Shown: in pieces, positions 7,512-8,692 of the stretch
How positions within the stretch are numbered: the first letter of the stretch is position 1
Layout: the number at the start of each line of letters is the position of its first letter
Assembly (NCBI GenBank): GCA_937926105.1
Contig: CALANS010000079.1
Location: 1 to 8,692, forward strand
DNA: 8,692 bases
Direction: 5' to 3'
From: an uncultured Actinomycetes bacterium
GTDB taxonomy: Bacteria; Actinomycetota; Actinomycetes; Mycobacteriales; Nakamurellaceae
Notes under the pieces: model-generated
What the model saw: only the letters and a program-made list of their open reading frames with translations
Databases searched by the model: none
Told to the model about the DNA's origin: nothing
Position numbers and translations under genes: made by a program

Positions 7512-8108
7512 ATGCGAGCGGTCAGAGAAGACGGACAATCCATTGAATTGCTCGAGAACGGAACCTGGCGGGTGTCTACCCAATCGTCCAACATCGCGGA
7601 CGGATCGTTTCGAGGAGTACCGTGGGGTACTCATCCAGGACAAGCGAAGCGCAAGGAACAGGTCGAGCCTCGGGAAGACGTCGGCGACCTCCTGATCTGG
7701 TCAGACGTTCGGTTAGGAAACCTGACCTGCGATGTTGTCTACATCTACGTGCAGGATGTCCTCGTGCGAGGTAAGTATGTCGTTCGAGAGGACTGGCTGA
7801 ACGAGAATCGGTATCTGGCGGAATATGACGCCTTGAAGTCGCTTCTGTGCAAGAAGTACGGAGCCCCTGCGGCTGACGACGTTTTCTGGAGCAACGACCT
7901 TTGGCGAGACGACCCTAACGAATGGGGCAAGGCCGTCGAGCACGGACATCTCTCTATGTATGCGCACTGGGAAAACGGCGACAGTCGTGTGCTCCTACAT
8001 CTTGCGGGTGAGAACTATCATTCAACCCTCGGAATTGAGTATGCGAGCATAAGGCTAGGTGCGCTTGAGGATCGTGTTCGGGAGTCCGCGCTACTCGACG
8101 AGCTTTAG
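7512..8108 (+). CDS. Hypothetical protein with a DGxxxxLxxxGTW N-terminal motif (198 aa)
   Basis: I do not recognise a named family. The protein is soluble-looking, with no signal peptide or membrane segment. Numbered from ATG 7512, it opens with MRAVREDGQSIELLENGTW, a short beta-rich motif seen at the start of many small bacterial proteins. Then come FRGVPWGTHPGQAK (33-46), a region rich in beta strand (about 60-90), NRYLAEYDALKSLLCKKYGAP (99-119, mostly helix) and WGKAVEHGHLSMYAHW (138-153). The FRG..WG and KKYG.P elements suggest one conserved fold. A GTG at 7449 would add 21 residues, but those have weaker codon bias and no well-spaced ribosome binding site. The gene begins 94 bases after the helicase stop (31 from GTG 7449), on the same strand, so co-transcription is possible. 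GC is markedly lower: 29/60 and 30/60 in two lines counted, against 39/60 in a helicase line, suggesting separate acquisition. Confidence 0.8.
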   Translation: MRAVREDGQSIELLENGTWRVSTQSSNIADGSFRGVPWGTHPGQAKRKEQVEPREDVGDLLIWSDVRLGNLTCDVVYIYVQDVLVRGKYVVREDWLNENRYLAEYDALKSLLCKKYGAPAADDVFWSNDLWRDDPNEWGKAVEHGHLSMYAHWENGDSRVLLHLAGENYHSTLGIEYASIRLGALEDRVRESALLDEL

Positions 8109-8255
8109 ATACCCCGATCACGCGCGGTTCACTCCACCTCGTTACTGAGCTCGACGGCATACTTGTTCCGCGCTTGAGGGCAGCCCAAGGAGAATCGCAC
8201 TCGAGACGCATCATGAACCAGCGCCCGGGCCTCGCGGTCCAAACGTAACTGTCAC
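8109..8255. other. Non-coding stretch after the hypothetical gene
   Basis: I see no supported gene, RNA gene or clear terminator here. Minus-strand frames that remain open through it lack coding-like codon use. It separates the 198-residue gene from the decayed minus-strand frame to the right. Confidence 0.4.
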
Positions 8256-8621
8256 CTATCTGTTCAGCAGGCCACACCTCAGTGGCGAACTGGAGAACCT
8301 GCGGTGCGCGACGAGGTCTGCGAGCTCCTCGAGGGTGGTGAACCTGCATTCGAGGAGCGGGCCCGGCGTCTTCGGATTCGACTGATCCAAAGGTAGTTGT
8401 CGATTGTCCGCGCCATAACGCTCACTGTTGCAGCGATGAGGCCTGGTGACGACGGCTTAGGTGAGGCACTTCTTCGGCCCGTTCAGGTCCCACTCCTTGC
8501 CCTGAGGGTTCGGGTGCCGCGGGTTCCGTCGGCCGGTCAAGGTGGCGTAGTGGTGTAAACCCGCGCGCATTCGAGAATCGTGGTGGTCCGCGTGGGTGAG
8601 GGCCGCGATGTGCTCTACGCC
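8256..8621 (-). pseudogene. Decayed minus-strand coding remnant, family unknown
   Basis: One minus-strand frame stays open from 8621 to a TAG at 8256-8258, apart from a single in-frame TAA at 8457-8459. Two parts look strongly coding by third-position GC. Codons at 8460-8615 (encoding a peptide that ends NPQGKEWDLNGPKKCLT) have about nine in ten codons ending in G or C. A second patch near 8300-8378 encodes TPGPLLECRFTTLEELADLVAHR. The stretch between them has weaker bias. The frame is closed upstream by TGA at 8622-8624, and there is no good start until an internal ATG after HHDSR. The simplest reading is a gene broken by an in-frame stop and probably a frameshift. Two unrelated gene ends are also possible. 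I do not recognise the product. Confidence 0.3.
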
Positions 8622-8631
8622 TCACCTCAAG

Positions 8632-8692
8632 TCAATCCGGCTCTTCGGAATCAAGGGTGTAGGTGGGGTCTGAATCCTCCGGCTTCGAGTAG
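8632..8692 (-). CDS. Possible 3' end of a minus-strand gene running off the window
   Basis: A minus-strand frame enters from the right edge and ends with TGA at 8634-8632. The visible C-terminal peptide is YSKPEDSDPTYTLDSEEPD, acidic and typical of a disordered protein tail. Only 19 codons are visible, a length that stays open by chance quite often, and another frame on the same strand is also open over most of this stretch. It could alternatively be the upstream part of the adjacent remnant, separated by a frameshift. Confidence 0.25.
   Translation of the reverse strand, partial: YSKPEDSDPTYTLDSEEPD

Noticed and set aside
8324..8358. 9-bp inverted repeat (GCTCCTCGA / TCGAGGAGC) as a terminator
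   Set aside because: The 17-base loop is long and there is no T-run. Both arms fall on Leu and Glu codons of the minus-strand remnant, which explains them.
8149..8386. Plus-strand open frame in the right flank
   Set aside because: It has no start codon with a ribosome binding site and lies antisense to the more coding-like minus-strand frame.

Overview
The window reads as high-GC actinobacterial DNA. Codons end mostly in G or C, GTG serves as a start codon, and the closest remembered relatives of the IS21 genes and of the helicase-nuclease are actinobacterial. The C-terminal nuclease family of the large protein is named after a Microbacterium testaceum locus (MTES_1575), so a member of the Microbacteriaceae is a reasonable guess, but this is inference and no search was run.

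Layout. Bases 1-54 are unassigned sequence abutting a broken transposase. Bases about 50-1924 are the remains of an IS21-family insertion sequence: istA lacking its N-terminal DNA-binding part, an intact-looking istB overlapping it by one base, and a right end with two 23-bp direct repeats of 24-bp period. After a gap of 78 bases comes one very large gene (2003-7417, 1804 aa). It is a DUF4011 / superfamily 1 helicase with a roughly 850-residue helical insertion between helicase motifs Ia and II, followed by a Vsr-like PD-(D/E)xK-type nuclease domain (REase_MTES_1575 type) and a DUF3320-like winged-helix tail. A lower-GC gene of unknown function follows on the same strand (7512-8108, or from 7449). 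The last 584 bases contain no convincing intact gene. They hold a decayed-looking minus-strand reading frame and possibly the tail of another minus-strand gene at the window edge.

How it may work together. The large protein has the architecture of single-polypeptide helicase-nuclease proteins found in bacterial defence islands. A plausible role is to translocate on and cut foreign nucleic acid, with the insertion and tail used for recognition or control. The small downstream gene could be a partner, a regulator or an unrelated passenger; proximity and strand are the only link. The truncated IS21 and the decayed flank indicate a region of gene gain and loss, which suits an accessory or defence locus. 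This is the most interesting content of the window. The overall architecture is a known family, so novelty would lie in the insertion, the small neighbour and how the locus is controlled.
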